From assembly GCA_964543905.1 (NCBI GenBank), contig CAZIZO010000001.1, positions 248,001-312,000 of the forward strand: a stretch of 64,000 nt of DNA, given 5' to 3'. The position numbers and the translations under genes were made by a program. This document shows, piece by piece, positions 1 to 8,337 of the stretch. Source of the stretch: GCA-016699835 sp964543905. Its GTDB lineage: Bacteria; Planctomycetota; Phycisphaerae; Phycisphaerales; UBA1924. Each line of letters begins with the position of its first letter. Position 1 is the first letter of the stretch. Below the pieces are notes generated by a model, which saw only the letters and a program-made list of their open reading frames with translations, made no database searches and was not told where the DNA came from.

Positions 1-978
1 TCGGGCAGCAACTCGATCGCCCGCGCCGCCGCGTGGTGCGCGTACATGAAGTAATACGGCGCCACCGCGTACGGCCCTTCGTGCGTGCCGTTCTTCGCTC
101 GCCGCGTATTCAACCACTCCCAGTGCACGATGAACGCATCCACCGCCGCACGCACGTTCGCCACCGATCCACGCCCCGCGAGCACGAGCGTCGCCTCCAC
201 CGCGCACATCCGCCCCACCGCGCCCGGCACGCCATCCGCCCGCCCCTTCGCGTCCTCCACGCTCCCCGCATACTGCACCCCGCCCGCCTCCCCACGCCCA
301 CGCTCGAGCGCGTCCAGCGCCCGCCCGATCACCCCCTCGTCCACCGCATACCCAGCCTTCTTCGCTTCCAACATCGCCTGCACCGCCGGCGCCGTCATGA
401 ACGGCGACGGCCGCGCCACCTTCTCCCGACCCGCCGGTCTCGCATAGTTCCAACCCCCCGCCCTCGGAATCTCCGTCTTCTGCAGCGCCTCCAGGTAGAA
501 CGCCATCGCGCTCTCGCACGCTTCCGCATGCTCCGCCGGCACCCGCTTCGCGTTCTTCAACCTTGCGATCAACTCCACGCCGTAGATATACCCCCACCCG
601 CGCACGTCGTACCCCGCGTCATAGTCCTTCTCGCTCATCAACGGGTGCTCGATCGATTCGCACACGAACTTGAGCCCTCGCGCCACCGCCGCCTGCCGCT
701 TCTCGTCCGCGTCATACCCGGGGGCTCGCGCGAGCGCCAGGCACGCGATCGCCGTCCCCCCCACGCGATACCCGATCGGAATCTGCCCCTTCACGCGATA
801 CACGCCCTCGTAAGGCCACTCCGCCTTCGTGTCCCCTTCCTGCATCGCCAGCAGGAGTTCGACGCCCCTGTCGATCGCCCGCGCCACCTCCTCCTTCGAA
901 ACCGGGCGCACCTCACCCGCGCCCGCCATCGCGCCGACCACCGCGCACACGCACGCCATCGCCATCACTCGTCGCATG
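1..978 (-). CDS. Secreted alpha/alpha-toroid (prenyltransferase/squalene-oxidase-repeat-like) protein, truncated by the window edge
   Basis: An open frame of 326 codons runs from an ATG at 978 off the left edge, so the C-terminus is missing. The first ~20 residues are a hydrophobic signal peptide (MRRVMAMACVCAVVGAMAGA). The mature part holds segments such as 'AIDRGVELLLAMQ', 'GTAIACLALARA', 'GGWNYARP' and 'TAPAVQAMLEAKKAG', spaced like the helix pairs of prenyltransferase/squalene-oxidase repeats that are common in secreted planctomycete proteins. The start is supported by a good ribosome-binding site (GAGGTGA) just upstream. Its substrate is unknown; the repeat fold is shared by enzymes and by non-enzymatic proteins, so no reaction is assigned. 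It is a separate unit from purE, which lies 126 bases upstream on the same strand. Confidence 0.7.
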
Positions 979-1104
979 GTTCACCTCGACCACCAGCATA
1001 CCACAATCGTGAAGTCGAGGCGCGTGCCCATGCTCCGCTGCGGATCAGCGGGCGTGCGAGGCTCCATTCGCCCACGCCGGCAAGCACCATCCCGGTCGCC
1101 CGTC

Positions 1105-1743
1105 CTAGCCCCCGCGCGGGTCCCGATTCGCCAGCACCCCGCGCGTTTGCCGATCCGTCCACGCCCGCACGCGCTCGCGCAGCGCCGCGTCCTTCATCCC
1201 CAGAATTCGCGCCGCCAGCAGCCCCGCGTTCACCGCCCCCGCCTTCCCGATCGCCAGCGTCCCCACCGGGACGCCCCCCGGCATCTGCGCGATCGACAGC
1301 AGCGAATCCAGACCCTTCAGCGCCTTGCTCTCCACCGGGACGCCCAGGACCGGCAGCACCGTCTTGCTCGCGCACATCCCCGGGAGGTGCGCCGCCCCCC
1401 CCGCCCCGGCGATGATCACCTCGATCCCGCGACCCTCCGCCCCCGCCGAATACTCAAACAGCCAGTCCGGCGTGCGATGCGCCGACACCACCCGGCACTC
1501 GTGCTTCACCCCCAACGCATCCAGCACCTCGCTCGCGTGCCGCATCGTCTCCCAATCCGACTTCGAGCCCATGATGATCCCGACGGCAAAACTCCCCCTT
1601 CCCGTCGAGAGCGAGGGATGGACCAAAGACTCCGAACGCCCCCGGCCCGAGACGGGTCGCCGGGAACCGGGTTCGCTCCGCGTCCGATCTTTCGAAGGTC
1701 GCCCGCTCGCACGCTGCGTCTTGATCTTCGCCATGTTCCTCAC
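1105..1743 (-). CDS. purE: N5-carboxyaminoimidazole ribonucleotide mutase PurE
   Basis: This is the class I PurE enzyme, which moves the carboxyl group of N5-CAIR to make CAIR in de novo purine synthesis. The family signature GIIMGSKSDWETM begins near residue 55, followed by the VVSAHRTPDW loop and the glycine-rich 'IIAGAGGAAHLPGM' and 'GGVPVGTLAIG' motifs that form the octamer active site. The core of ~158 residues has the normal length. A basic, low-complexity stretch of about 50 residues precedes it, with an ATG at 1743, another at 1734 and an in-frame TTG nearer the core, so the true start is uncertain. No purK is in the window; it lies just downstream of metG on the same strand. Confidence 0.93.
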   Translation of the reverse strand: MRNMAKIKTQRASGRPSKDRTRSEPGSRRPVSGRGRSESLVHPSLSTGRGSFAVGIIMGSKSDWETMRHASEVLDALGVKHECRVVSAHRTPDWLFEYSAGAEGRGIEVIIAGAGGAAHLPGMCASKTVLPVLGVPVESKALKGLDSLLSIAQMPGGVPVGTLAIGKAGAVNAGLLAARILGMKDAALRERVRAWTDRQTRGVLANRDPRGG

Positions 1744-1756
1744 TCGTAAATATGCC

Positions 1757-3499
1757 TCATGCCGGCGCCGCCTCCGCCGGGTCCGCCCGCATGAACAGCG
1801 CCTCGCCCTTGCTGATCCGCTGCCCGGGACGCAGCGAGTGCCTTCCGGTCGCGAAGACGCACCACGCGTCCAGCGTCGTGCCCACCCCGACCTCGAGGCC
1901 CCAGGCCGACCAGAGCGTCCGCATCCGCTCCGGGCAGGCGGGCGCGAAGAGCAGGCTCGCGACGCGGATCGCCTCGGCGCAGTTGTACAGGATCGCCGCC
2001 AACTTCTCCTTCGCGCGCGGGTCGGCCCCCACGGCTTTGGCGAGTTTGAAGGGCGCGGTGAAACTGATAAACGCGTCCACGTCCATGATGAGTTGGCGTG
2101 CCGTGAGCAGCGCGTCGCCCAGGTCTATCGCCGCGTGCGCCTTCTTGACGCGCTCCAACGCCGCCGCGCTCCTCCCCACCCAGTCATACGCCGGCGCCAT
2201 CGGATCGGGCGACGCGCCCACCGACCGCCCCGGCACGGGCGAATCCATCGTCAACTCCGCGCTGACGTAGGTGTGCTTGCCCAGCGGATCGGGCACGATC
2301 CCATCAAAGTACTTCTCGATCATGTTCGCCACGCGGCTCGCGCAGTTCCCGATCCCGTTCGCGAGTTCGGAGTTGTACACCTCGACAAACTTCTCATGGC
2401 TGAAGTCCGCGTCCGTGTTCCCCATCGGCCCCTGCGTCAGCAGGTACCACCGCAACGCGTCCAGCCCGTACTTGCTCGCGTAGGCCTGCAACACCTCCAG
2501 CGTCACGAAGTTCCCCAGGCTCTTGCTCATCTTCTTGCCCTCGCGCACCCAGTAGGAGTGGCAGTAGAGCATCCTCGGGAGCGTCACGAAACCGAAACGC
2601 CCCCCGCAGTCCTTCAACGCCATCAGCATCGCCGGCCAGATCACCGCGTGGAACCAAAGGATGTCCTTCGCGATCAGGTGCACCGCGGGCGGCCAGAACG
2701 CCCTTCGCTCCTCCGTATCCACAACACTGAGGTAGTTGAAGAGCGCGTCAATCCACACGTAAATCCGGTTGGCGTCGTCCCCCGGCACCCGGATGCCGAA
2801 CTGCGTCGCCGGGTCCTCCGTCACGGGGCGGCTGATCGGCACGTCGTTCAGCCCGTCACGAAGTCGCCCCAGCACCTCGTTCCGTCGCTCCGCGGGCTCG
2901 ACGCACGTCGGGTGCGCCTGGAAGTGCTCCTCCAGGCGCGCCTGGTACGCGGACAACCTGAAGAAGTAGCACGCCTCGCTCCGCCGCACCAGGGGCTTGC
3001 CCGTCACCGGGCTCTTGTAGTCGCCCTCCTTCGCGACCGTCTCGGTGACATACTCCTCCTGGTTCTCGTCGTACCAGCCTTCGTACGTGCCCTTGTAGAT
3101 CGCGCCGCTCTTCATGAGCGCGCCGACGTACTCGGTCACCTTCTCCTTGTGCCGAGCCTGCGTCGTCCGGATGAAATCGTCGTGGCTCGTCCGCATGAAC
3201 GCGAACGCACGCTCGAACTCGGCGGCGTTGCGATCGGCCCACTGGATCGCCGTCATCCCATGCGCCGCCGCCGACGTCACCACCTTGTCCGCATGCTCGT
3301 CGGTGCCGGTCAGGAAAAACACACCACCGCGGGTCTCGCGCCCGGACGCCTTCCCCGCCGGGTCACGCTCCATCGCCTCCCCGCGCATCACGCGCGCGAA
3401 CCGAGCGGCGGCATCCGCGACCAGCGTCGTGTAGCAGTGCCCGATGTGCGGGCGATCGTTCACATAGTAAATCGGCGTCGTGACGTAGTACGGACCCAT
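1757..3499 (-). CDS. metG: Methionyl-tRNA synthetase
   Basis: Class I aminoacyl-tRNA synthetase that charges tRNA-Met in the cytoplasm. The N-terminus YYVTTPIYYVNDRPHIGH carries the HIGH motif at residues 18-21, the 'FLTGTDEHADKV' motif follows, and KMSKS lies at 323-327. There is no CxxC zinc knob after the connective peptide, which places it with the zinc-free (Bacillus-type) MetG enzymes. At 580 residues it lacks the C-terminal EMAP/Trbp111-like dimerisation domain. purE starts 13 bases after its stop, so the two are probably co-transcribed. The start codon has no clear Shine-Dalgarno sequence, but the protein begins exactly where the family begins. Confidence 0.96.
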   Translation of the reverse strand: MGPYYVTTPIYYVNDRPHIGHCYTTLVADAAARFARVMRGEAMERDPAGKASGRETRGGVFFLTGTDEHADKVVTSAAAHGMTAIQWADRNAAEFERAFAFMRTSHDDFIRTTQARHKEKVTEYVGALMKSGAIYKGTYEGWYDENQEEYVTETVAKEGDYKSPVTGKPLVRRSEACYFFRLSAYQARLEEHFQAHPTCVEPAERRNEVLGRLRDGLNDVPISRPVTEDPATQFGIRVPGDDANRIYVWIDALFNYLSVVDTEERRAFWPPAVHLIAKDILWFHAVIWPAMLMALKDCGGRFGFVTLPRMLYCHSYWVREGKKMSKSLGNFVTLEVLQAYASKYGLDALRWYLLTQGPMGNTDADFSHEKFVEVYNSELANGIGNCASRVANMIEKYFDGIVPDPLGKHTYVSAELTMDSPVPGRSVGASPDPMAPAYDWVGRSAAALERVKKAHAAIDLGDALLTARQLIMDVDAFISFTAPFKLAKAVGADPRAKEKLAAILYNCAEAIRVASLLFAPACPERMRTLWSAWGLEVGVGTTLDAWCVFATGRHSLRPGQRISKGEALFMRADPAEAAPA

Positions 3500-3624
3500 G
3501 CGCCCAGTTTAGGGGCGCTCCCCACGCCACCGTGCCACGCCCCTCAGATTCCCAGCGTCTCGGCTCGGTCCCGCGCGCGAGCACGATTTCACCGCGTCCG
3601 TCCTTCCGCGCGCTACCCTGCGCC

Positions 3625-5310
3625 ATGCCAACATCGTCGGAGCCTCCCGCCCGCCCTTTCGTTCTCATCATCCGCGACGGCTGGGGCCTCAACCCCAACC
3701 CGGAGCACGCGGCCTTTGATGCCGTCCAGATCGCCCGTACCCCCGTCGCCGACGCGCTGATGCGCGAGTATCCGTGGACGCTCATCAAGACGAGCGGCGA
3801 GGACGTGGGGCTGCCCGAGGGGACGATGGGCAACAGCGAGGTCGGACACCAGAACATCGGCGCGGGGAGGGTGGTGCCGCAGGAGTCGCTGGTGATGACC
3901 CGCGCCTGCCAGGCCGGGCTGCACACGAACAAGGCGATCGCGGGCGCGATCGAGCACGCGATCGAGCACGACGCGGCGGTGCACCTCATGGGCATCAACT
4001 CCGACGCGGGGGTGCACGGGCTGCTCGAGCACCTCTTCGCGATCCTGGAGGCGTGCGAGAAGTTGGACATGCCGGGGGAGCGCGTGTTCGTGCACCTCTT
4101 CACCGACGGGCGCGACACCGGGCCGTACACGGGGCTGGAGTTTGCTCAGCGGGTCGAGGCGAAGTGCGAAGAACTGGGCGTCGGTCGCGTGGCGAGCGTC
4201 ATCGGGCGCTACTACGCGATGGACCGCGACAACCGCTGGGAGCGCGTGAAACTCGCGTACGACTGCCTGACCGCCCGGGGCGACGTGCCGCGAACCGCCG
4301 AGACGGTCGAGGCCGCGATCCGGGGCTACTACGACACGCCCTCCGCCGACAATCTCAAGGGGGACGAGTTCATCACGCCCACCGCGATCGGCCTCGACAA
4401 CGAGATCGGGGAATCCCGCATCGAGGACGGCGACAGCGTCATCTTCTACAACTACCGGGGCGATCGCCCGCGCGAACTCTCCGCCGCGTTCGTCTTTCCC
4501 GACGGCGCGTGGGCGAAGGTCAAGCCCAGCCCGGACAGCGGCAGGTCCGGCTTCGATCGCGGCGAACGCCTCGACCTGCACTACGTCACGATGACCGACT
4601 ACTGGGAGCAACTGACGCCCTACGTGCACGTCGCCTTCCCGCGCCCGCCCAAGATGAAGAACATCGCGGGGGAGTACATCAGCGACCTGGGCCTGAGGCA
4701 GTTCCGTTGTGCCGAGACGGAGAAGTATCCGCACGTCACGTTCTTCTTCAACGACTATCGGGACGAGCCCTTCGCGGGCGAGACGCGCGAGAACCCGCAG
4801 TCGCCCAAGGTCGCGACGTATGACCAGAAGCCCGAGATGTCGGCCGCCGAGGTGTGCCGCGCGGTCCTGCGTCGCCTCGACGCGCCGCAGGGCGAGGACG
4901 TCCTGATCGTCAACTTTGCCAACGCGGACATGGTGGGACACACGGGCGTGCTCGCGGCGGCCGTGAAGGCGTGCGAGACGGTGGACGCGTGTGTCGGCGC
5001 GATCGTCGGACGCGTGATCGAGAAGGGCGGCGCGGCGATCGTGACGGCCGATCACGGCAACGCCGAGCAGATGTGGGACCCTGCGACCAACGCGCCGCAC
5101 ACGGCCCACACGGTCTACGACGTGCCGCTCATCGTCGTCAGCCCCAGGCACAAGGGGCGCGTGCTGCGTGGCGATCAGGACGCGAGCGGATGGTTCAAGG
5201 CGGAGGTCCGCGCCCAGCGCGGGCGGTTGGGCGACATCATCCCCACGGCGCTGGACATCATGGGGATCGCGAAGCCGAAGGAGATGGAAGGGCGCTCACT
5301 GCTCGCCTGA
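3625..5310 (+). CDS. gpmI: 2,3-bisphosphoglycerate-independent phosphoglycerate mutase
   Basis: Interconverts 3- and 2-phosphoglycerate in glycolysis and gluconeogenesis, using two manganese ions and a phosphoserine intermediate. The alkaline-phosphatase-superfamily motif 'IIRDGWG' supplies Asp18 and 'GTMGNSEVGH' supplies the nucleophile Ser71. The middle phosphotransferase domain contains 'LFTDGRDT' and the C-terminal metal site contains 'NFANADMVGHTG' and 'TADHGNAEQM'. The length, 561 residues, is slightly above the usual ~510-550. The ATG at 3625 starts just before the conserved N-terminus; an upstream in-frame start would add an unrelated arginine-rich stretch. It is divergent from metG. 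Confidence 0.96.
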   Translation: MPTSSEPPARPFVLIIRDGWGLNPNPEHAAFDAVQIARTPVADALMREYPWTLIKTSGEDVGLPEGTMGNSEVGHQNIGAGRVVPQESLVMTRACQAGLHTNKAIAGAIEHAIEHDAAVHLMGINSDAGVHGLLEHLFAILEACEKLDMPGERVFVHLFTDGRDTGPYTGLEFAQRVEAKCEELGVGRVASVIGRYYAMDRDNRWERVKLAYDCLTARGDVPRTAETVEAAIRGYYDTPSADNLKGDEFITPTAIGLDNEIGESRIEDGDSVIFYNYRGDRPRELSAAFVFPDGAWAKVKPSPDSGRSGFDRGERLDLHYVTMTDYWEQLTPYVHVAFPRPPKMKNIAGEYISDLGLRQFRCAETEKYPHVTFFFNDYRDEPFAGETRENPQSPKVATYDQKPEMSAAEVCRAVLRRLDAPQGEDVLIVNFANADMVGHTGVLAAAVKACETVDACVGAIVGRVIEKGGAAIVTADHGNAEQMWDPATNAPHTAHTVYDVPLIVVSPRHKGRVLRGDQDASGWFKAEVRAQRGRLGDIIPTALDIMGIAKPKEMEGRSLLA

Positions 5311-5526
5311 GTCGCGGCCCATGGGGTCTTCTTCGGGCACCTCGGGCTTGGGCGGCGGAACTTGGTTGAGGCGGTGCTCGAAGGCGTCCAACCGCCGCGT
5401 GAGTTCGCGCACGCTGCGGTCGAGCGCTCGCAGGTGATCGAGCATCTGATCGGCGGCATGCTCGGCGAAGCCGTGCGCCTCTTCGAGTCGCTGGATGCGG
5501 GTCACAAGATCGGCGTCTTGGGGCAT
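5296..5526 (-). CDS. SlyX-like coiled-coil protein
   Basis: A 76-residue acidic protein with a continuous heptad pattern (LVTRIQRLEEAHGFAEHAAD, then LDRSVRELTRRLDAFEHRL) followed by a proline-rich tail PPPKPEVPEEDP. Size, the N-terminal coiled coil and the 'PPP' tail match the SlyX family, whose function is unknown. The gene converges on gpmI and overlaps its last 15 bases. A longer reading from further upstream exists but adds low-complexity, unrelated residues, so the ATG at 5526 is preferred. Related planctomycete proteins are annotated as SlyX; the assignment here is by pattern and size only. Confidence 0.75.
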   Translation of the reverse strand: MPQDADLVTRIQRLEEAHGFAEHAADQMLDHLRALDRSVRELTRRLDAFEHRLNQVPPPKPEVPEEDPMGRDSGEQ

Positions 5527-5603
5527 GGGGGAGGATACGGAGAGTCTTCCTTGCGACTTCGAGGACGAACCGTCCGGGACGATGGCTGGCGCATCGCGCC
5601 CAC

Positions 5604-5624
5604 CCCCCTCCCTCCGGGAGGGGG
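5604..5624. repeat. Perfect C/G hairpin
   Basis: A perfect 9-base inverted repeat (CCCCCTCCC, loop TCC, GGGAGGGGG) followed by TTT lies in the spacer before the PagL-like gene. It could be a weak terminator for plus-strand transcripts leaving gpmI, but the T run is only three bases, so the role is open. Confidence 0.35.
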
Positions 5625-5680
5625 TTTCAGAACCTGTCGTCAGACGAACTTGACGTTGCGGGCGGTGTACGCTCTGCGTC

Positions 5681-6316
5681 ATGATGCGAACGTGCTCTAC
5701 GGTTGGTGTCGTGCTCGCGGGCGTGCTCCCGGGCTTGGCCTTGGGGGAGGAGATTTCGACGGGCGTTTCGCCCGCCGCGCTGACCGTGGCGCACGCGGTG
5801 TTTTCGGAGGTCAAGGCGCCGGATGCCGCGCCGGTCCTGGAGTTTGGCAAAGAGGGCTCGAAGTGGTGGTCGGCGGGAGCGACGCTTGGGCATGACTTTG
5901 CGGACGCGACGGACGTGGGAGGGTTCGCGGCCTTCACGTATTTCCTGATCGACGACGTGGAAGTGACGGGGCAGTTGGGGGTGAAGTACTACTCGCAGCC
6001 GGGAGACGATGCGGTGGGATTCAATCCGCACTTTCTGTTTCGATGGCACTTTGTGAACACGGGAGGGTGGACGGTGTTTGCGGATGCGGGGATCGGGGTG
6101 ATGGGGAGCAGCGACAATGTGCCGTTTGATGGGACGAGTTTCAACCTGACGCCGCGGGTGGGTGTGGGGTTCACGCGACGGCTGACGGACGACGGGACGC
6201 GGCTGATCGCGGGGCTGACGTGGGCGCACGTGTCGAACGCACGGATCCAGGGGGATGACAAGAATCCATCGCGAGATGAGCCGATGGTGTACGTGGGAGT
6301 GCTCTGGCGGTATTAG
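5681..6316 (+). CDS. PagL-like outer membrane beta-barrel (putative lipid A 3-O-deacylase)
   Basis: A 211-residue exported protein with an N-terminal signal peptide ending near residue 22. The rest alternates short amphipathic strands ('FAAFTYFLIDDVEVTGQLG', 'FNPHFLFRWHFVNTGGWTVF', 'TPRVGVGFTRRL') ending in an aromatic C-terminus (VGVLWRY) typical of outer membrane barrels. Near the end, 'GLTWAHVSNARI' gives the His-x-Ser-Asn motif (H183, S185, N186) that forms the active site of PagL, which removes the 3-O-linked acyl chain of lipid A; E200 is a candidate third residue. Family membership is inferred from fold pattern and this motif only. It stands alone between the SlyX-like gene and the diguanylate cyclase. 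Confidence 0.7.
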   Translation: MMRTCSTVGVVLAGVLPGLALGEEISTGVSPAALTVAHAVFSEVKAPDAAPVLEFGKEGSKWWSAGATLGHDFADATDVGGFAAFTYFLIDDVEVTGQLGVKYYSQPGDDAVGFNPHFLFRWHFVNTGGWTVFADAGIGVMGSSDNVPFDGTSFNLTPRVGVGFTRRLTDDGTRLIAGLTWAHVSNARIQGDDKNPSRDEPMVYVGVLWRY

Positions 6317-6748
6317 GAGTTGTGAGGGCGTGTTGCGAAGCCTGCGCACGCGTGACGAATCGTGGGCGTCCGGTGGACGCCCGCGTGGGGTATATTCGAT
6401 TGTCAAAGAGGGGAGCCGAGGGCGCTCGCTCTCTATAGGGGGGCGTGGGGACGCGTTTGTGCGCGCGCGGACGGTCGGTATGCGATTGCTCACCGCGGAA
6501 AAGACTGGATCTCCCGTGGCCGATGTGGCGCGCGGAATTTTGAAATAACGGGGGAGGGACGTGCGGGAGTGTGCGCACAAAGGAGGTGACTGCGCGATCG
6601 CCGGGCGACGACGGAACGATGGGCGCTGGGCGAGGGGGGTCGCTGACCGGAGGGCGTGGGTGCGTCGGACGCACCGGACGGTGAAGACGCCGCGGGTCGG
6701 AGGGGGAGAAGCGATGGCGTGTGCGAACGGGGAAGCGGAGGACGGGGC
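6317..6748. other. Intergenic stretch without a convincing gene
   Basis: No reading frame here has protein-like composition. The region lies between the stop of the PagL-like gene and the stop of the convergent diguanylate cyclase. It contains an AT-rich patch at about 6386-6405 (GTATATTCGATTGTCAAAG) and an 11-base perfect match to the ideal ribosome-binding sequence (AAAGGAGGTGA) at 6579-6589 that is not followed by a credible gene. No rho-independent terminator was recognised. Confidence 0.5.
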
Positions 6749-7720
6749 TTAGCCGGCGAGTTTCATGGGTGCGGGGGCCGGGGCGGGGAGGGTGCCGGTG
6801 TTGACGTCGCAACCGACGACGCGGTTTCGGCCTGAGCGTTTGGCGGTGTAGAGGTTTTGGTCGGCGATCTCGATCCACTTTTCGGCGGAGACGGTGGGCA
6901 CGGCGTCGCACCCGGCGACGCCGAAGGAGGCGGTGACGTTTCGCTCGGGGTGTCGAGACCAGGCGAGTTCGCTGAGGGCGAGGCGGATGCGATCGCAGAG
7001 GGCGACGGCGGCGACGGCATCGGTGTCGGCGAGGATGAGGACGAACTCTTCGCCGCCGAATCGGCAGGCGATATCGGACTGGCGGAGTTCACGTTGGAGG
7101 AGTCTGGCGACGCCCTGGAGGACGGCGTCGCCGGCGGGGTGGCCGAAGCCGTCGTTGATGGACTTGAAGTGATCGACGTCGATCATGGCGACGGAGAGAG
7201 GGCGTCCGTGGCGGACGGCGCGGGCGAACTCCTCGGCCCAGCGGGCGTCGAAGTAGGCGCGATTCCAGAGGCCGGTGAGGCCGTCGATCTGGGCGCGCTG
7301 GGCGAGCATGCGGAGGAGTTGGTTCATTCGGAGAGCGGAGCGAAGGCGGACGCGGAGTTCGGCGAGGTCGAAGGGCTTGGTGACGTAGTCGACGGCACCG
7401 AGGTCGAAGGCGGTGACCTTGTCCTGGGCGCTTTGGAGGCCGGAGAGGATGATGACGGGGATCTGGACGGTGGCGGGGTCATCTTTGAGCGCGCGGAGGA
7501 CTTCGAAGCCGTCCATGCCGGGCATGTCGAGGTCGAGGAGGGTGAGGAGGGGCTGGCGTTCCTTGGCGAGGGCGATGCCTTGTTCGCCGGAGGAGGCGCT
7601 GACGAAGTCGATGTCTTCGGCGCGGAGGCGAGCCTTGAGGAGTCGATGGACGTCGAGCGAGTCGTCGATGAGGAGGACGACGGGCTTGTTGTCGTCGAGT
7701 TGAAGGGACGTGGCGGTCAT
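6749..7720 (-). CDS. Response regulator with diguanylate cyclase (REC-GGDEF) output
   Basis: A 323-residue, two-domain signalling protein that should make cyclic-di-GMP when phosphorylated. Residues ~13-130 are a receiver domain with acidic pair D19/D20, phospho-acceptor D63 (LLDLDMPGMDG) and the conserved K115 (VTKPF). Residues ~145-310 are a GGDEF domain with 'IDGLTGLWNRAYFD', 'IDVDHFKSIND' and the active-site signature GGEEF at 222-226. An inhibitory site RxxD (R213-D216) sits five residues ahead, so product inhibition is expected. The fold is that of PleD/WspR-type cyclases. The start at 7720 is chosen because the 60 upstream codons are proline/serine-rich and unlike protein. The HPt gene lies 67 bases upstream on the same strand and may pass phosphate to it. 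Confidence 0.93.
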   Translation of the reverse strand: MTATSLQLDDNKPVVLLIDDSLDVHRLLKARLRAEDIDFVSASSGEQGIALAKERQPLLTLLDLDMPGMDGFEVLRALKDDPATVQIPVIILSGLQSAQDKVTAFDLGAVDYVTKPFDLAELRVRLRSALRMNQLLRMLAQRAQIDGLTGLWNRAYFDARWAEEFARAVRHGRPLSVAMIDVDHFKSINDGFGHPAGDAVLQGVARLLQRELRQSDIACRFGGEEFVLILADTDAVAAVALCDRIRLALSELAWSRHPERNVTASFGVAGCDAVPTVSAEKWIEIADQNLYTAKRSGRNRVVGCDVNTGTLPAPAPAPMKLAG

Positions 7721-7787
7721 GCGTGCCGGGGACGGCGGAACGGACGAAAGGTCAAGAGCGACGCTGGGGCGGGAGTGTGCGAAGCGG

Positions 7788-8120
7788 TCAGTCGGAGGAG
7801 GACGCGCGGGTGCAGAGGTCGATGAGTTCGTCAAGGTCGGCCTTGATGCGGGCGAGGGAGGCGGAGGAGGGGGAGGGATTGGCCTTGAGAGCGTTTTCAA
7901 TGTCGGCGGCTTTGGCGCCGATGGAGGGGAAGCCGTAGCCGCCGGAGGCCCCCTTGAGTTGATGGGCGAGGCGCGTGAGATCGGCGATGGAGGCGGAGTC
8001 GAAGGCCTTGCGGAGGGAGGCGATACGGCCGGGCATCTCTTGGACGAAGAACTCGACGAGTTCCTTCATCTCGGGATCGGCGGCGAAGGTGCTACGGATG
8101 GCGGGCTTCCCAGTGGTCAT
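7788..8120 (-). CDS. HPt phosphotransfer domain protein
   Basis: A single-domain, 110-residue histidine phosphotransfer protein. The signature 'LAHQLKGASGGYGF' places the phospho-accepting histidine at residue 53, within a predicted four-helix bundle. Proteins of this type relay phosphate from a hybrid kinase to a response regulator. It starts with a strong Shine-Dalgarno sequence (GGAGGT) and precedes the REC-GGDEF gene in the same direction, so the two probably form one operon and one phosphorelay. No hybrid histidine kinase is encoded next to them, so the donor must be elsewhere. Confidence 0.92.
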   Translation of the reverse strand: MTTGKPAIRSTFAADPEMKELVEFFVQEMPGRIASLRKAFDSASIADLTRLAHQLKGASGGYGFPSIGAKAADIENALKANPSPSSASLARIKADLDELIDLCTRASSSD

Positions 8121-8337
8121 GCGGACCTCCGGGTACGGACATCGGCGAAGGAGGGGAGGGAGTTCAGGGCAAAATGGTGAGATCGCCCCGGGCGGGGAGA
8201 AGATGTAAAACGGGTGGGAGGCGTGGTGGAGGATGGAGGGGAGGGAGCGTCCCCCGGAAGGGGGGTCGGGGCAAGGCTGGGAGCGGCGGGCCGGAGAAGG
8301 GCGATATGCTCTTGGCCGCTGTGGACGCACGGGGACT

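Noticed and set aside
1325..3760. An 811-codon plus-strand open frame opposite purE and metG
   Set aside because: Arginine/histidine/proline-rich antisense image of GC-rich genes with obvious catalytic motifs on the minus strand; long antisense frames of this kind are common here.
6571..6600. Possible end of a 16S rRNA gene on the minus strand (TCACCTCCTTT)
   Set aside because: Only the anti-Shine-Dalgarno core matches; the conserved rRNA sequence just before it is absent.
8240..8265. C/G hairpin (CCCCCGGAAGGGGG-type) before the peptidase gene
   Set aside because: No T tract and similar G/C runs are common in the window; no evidence for function.
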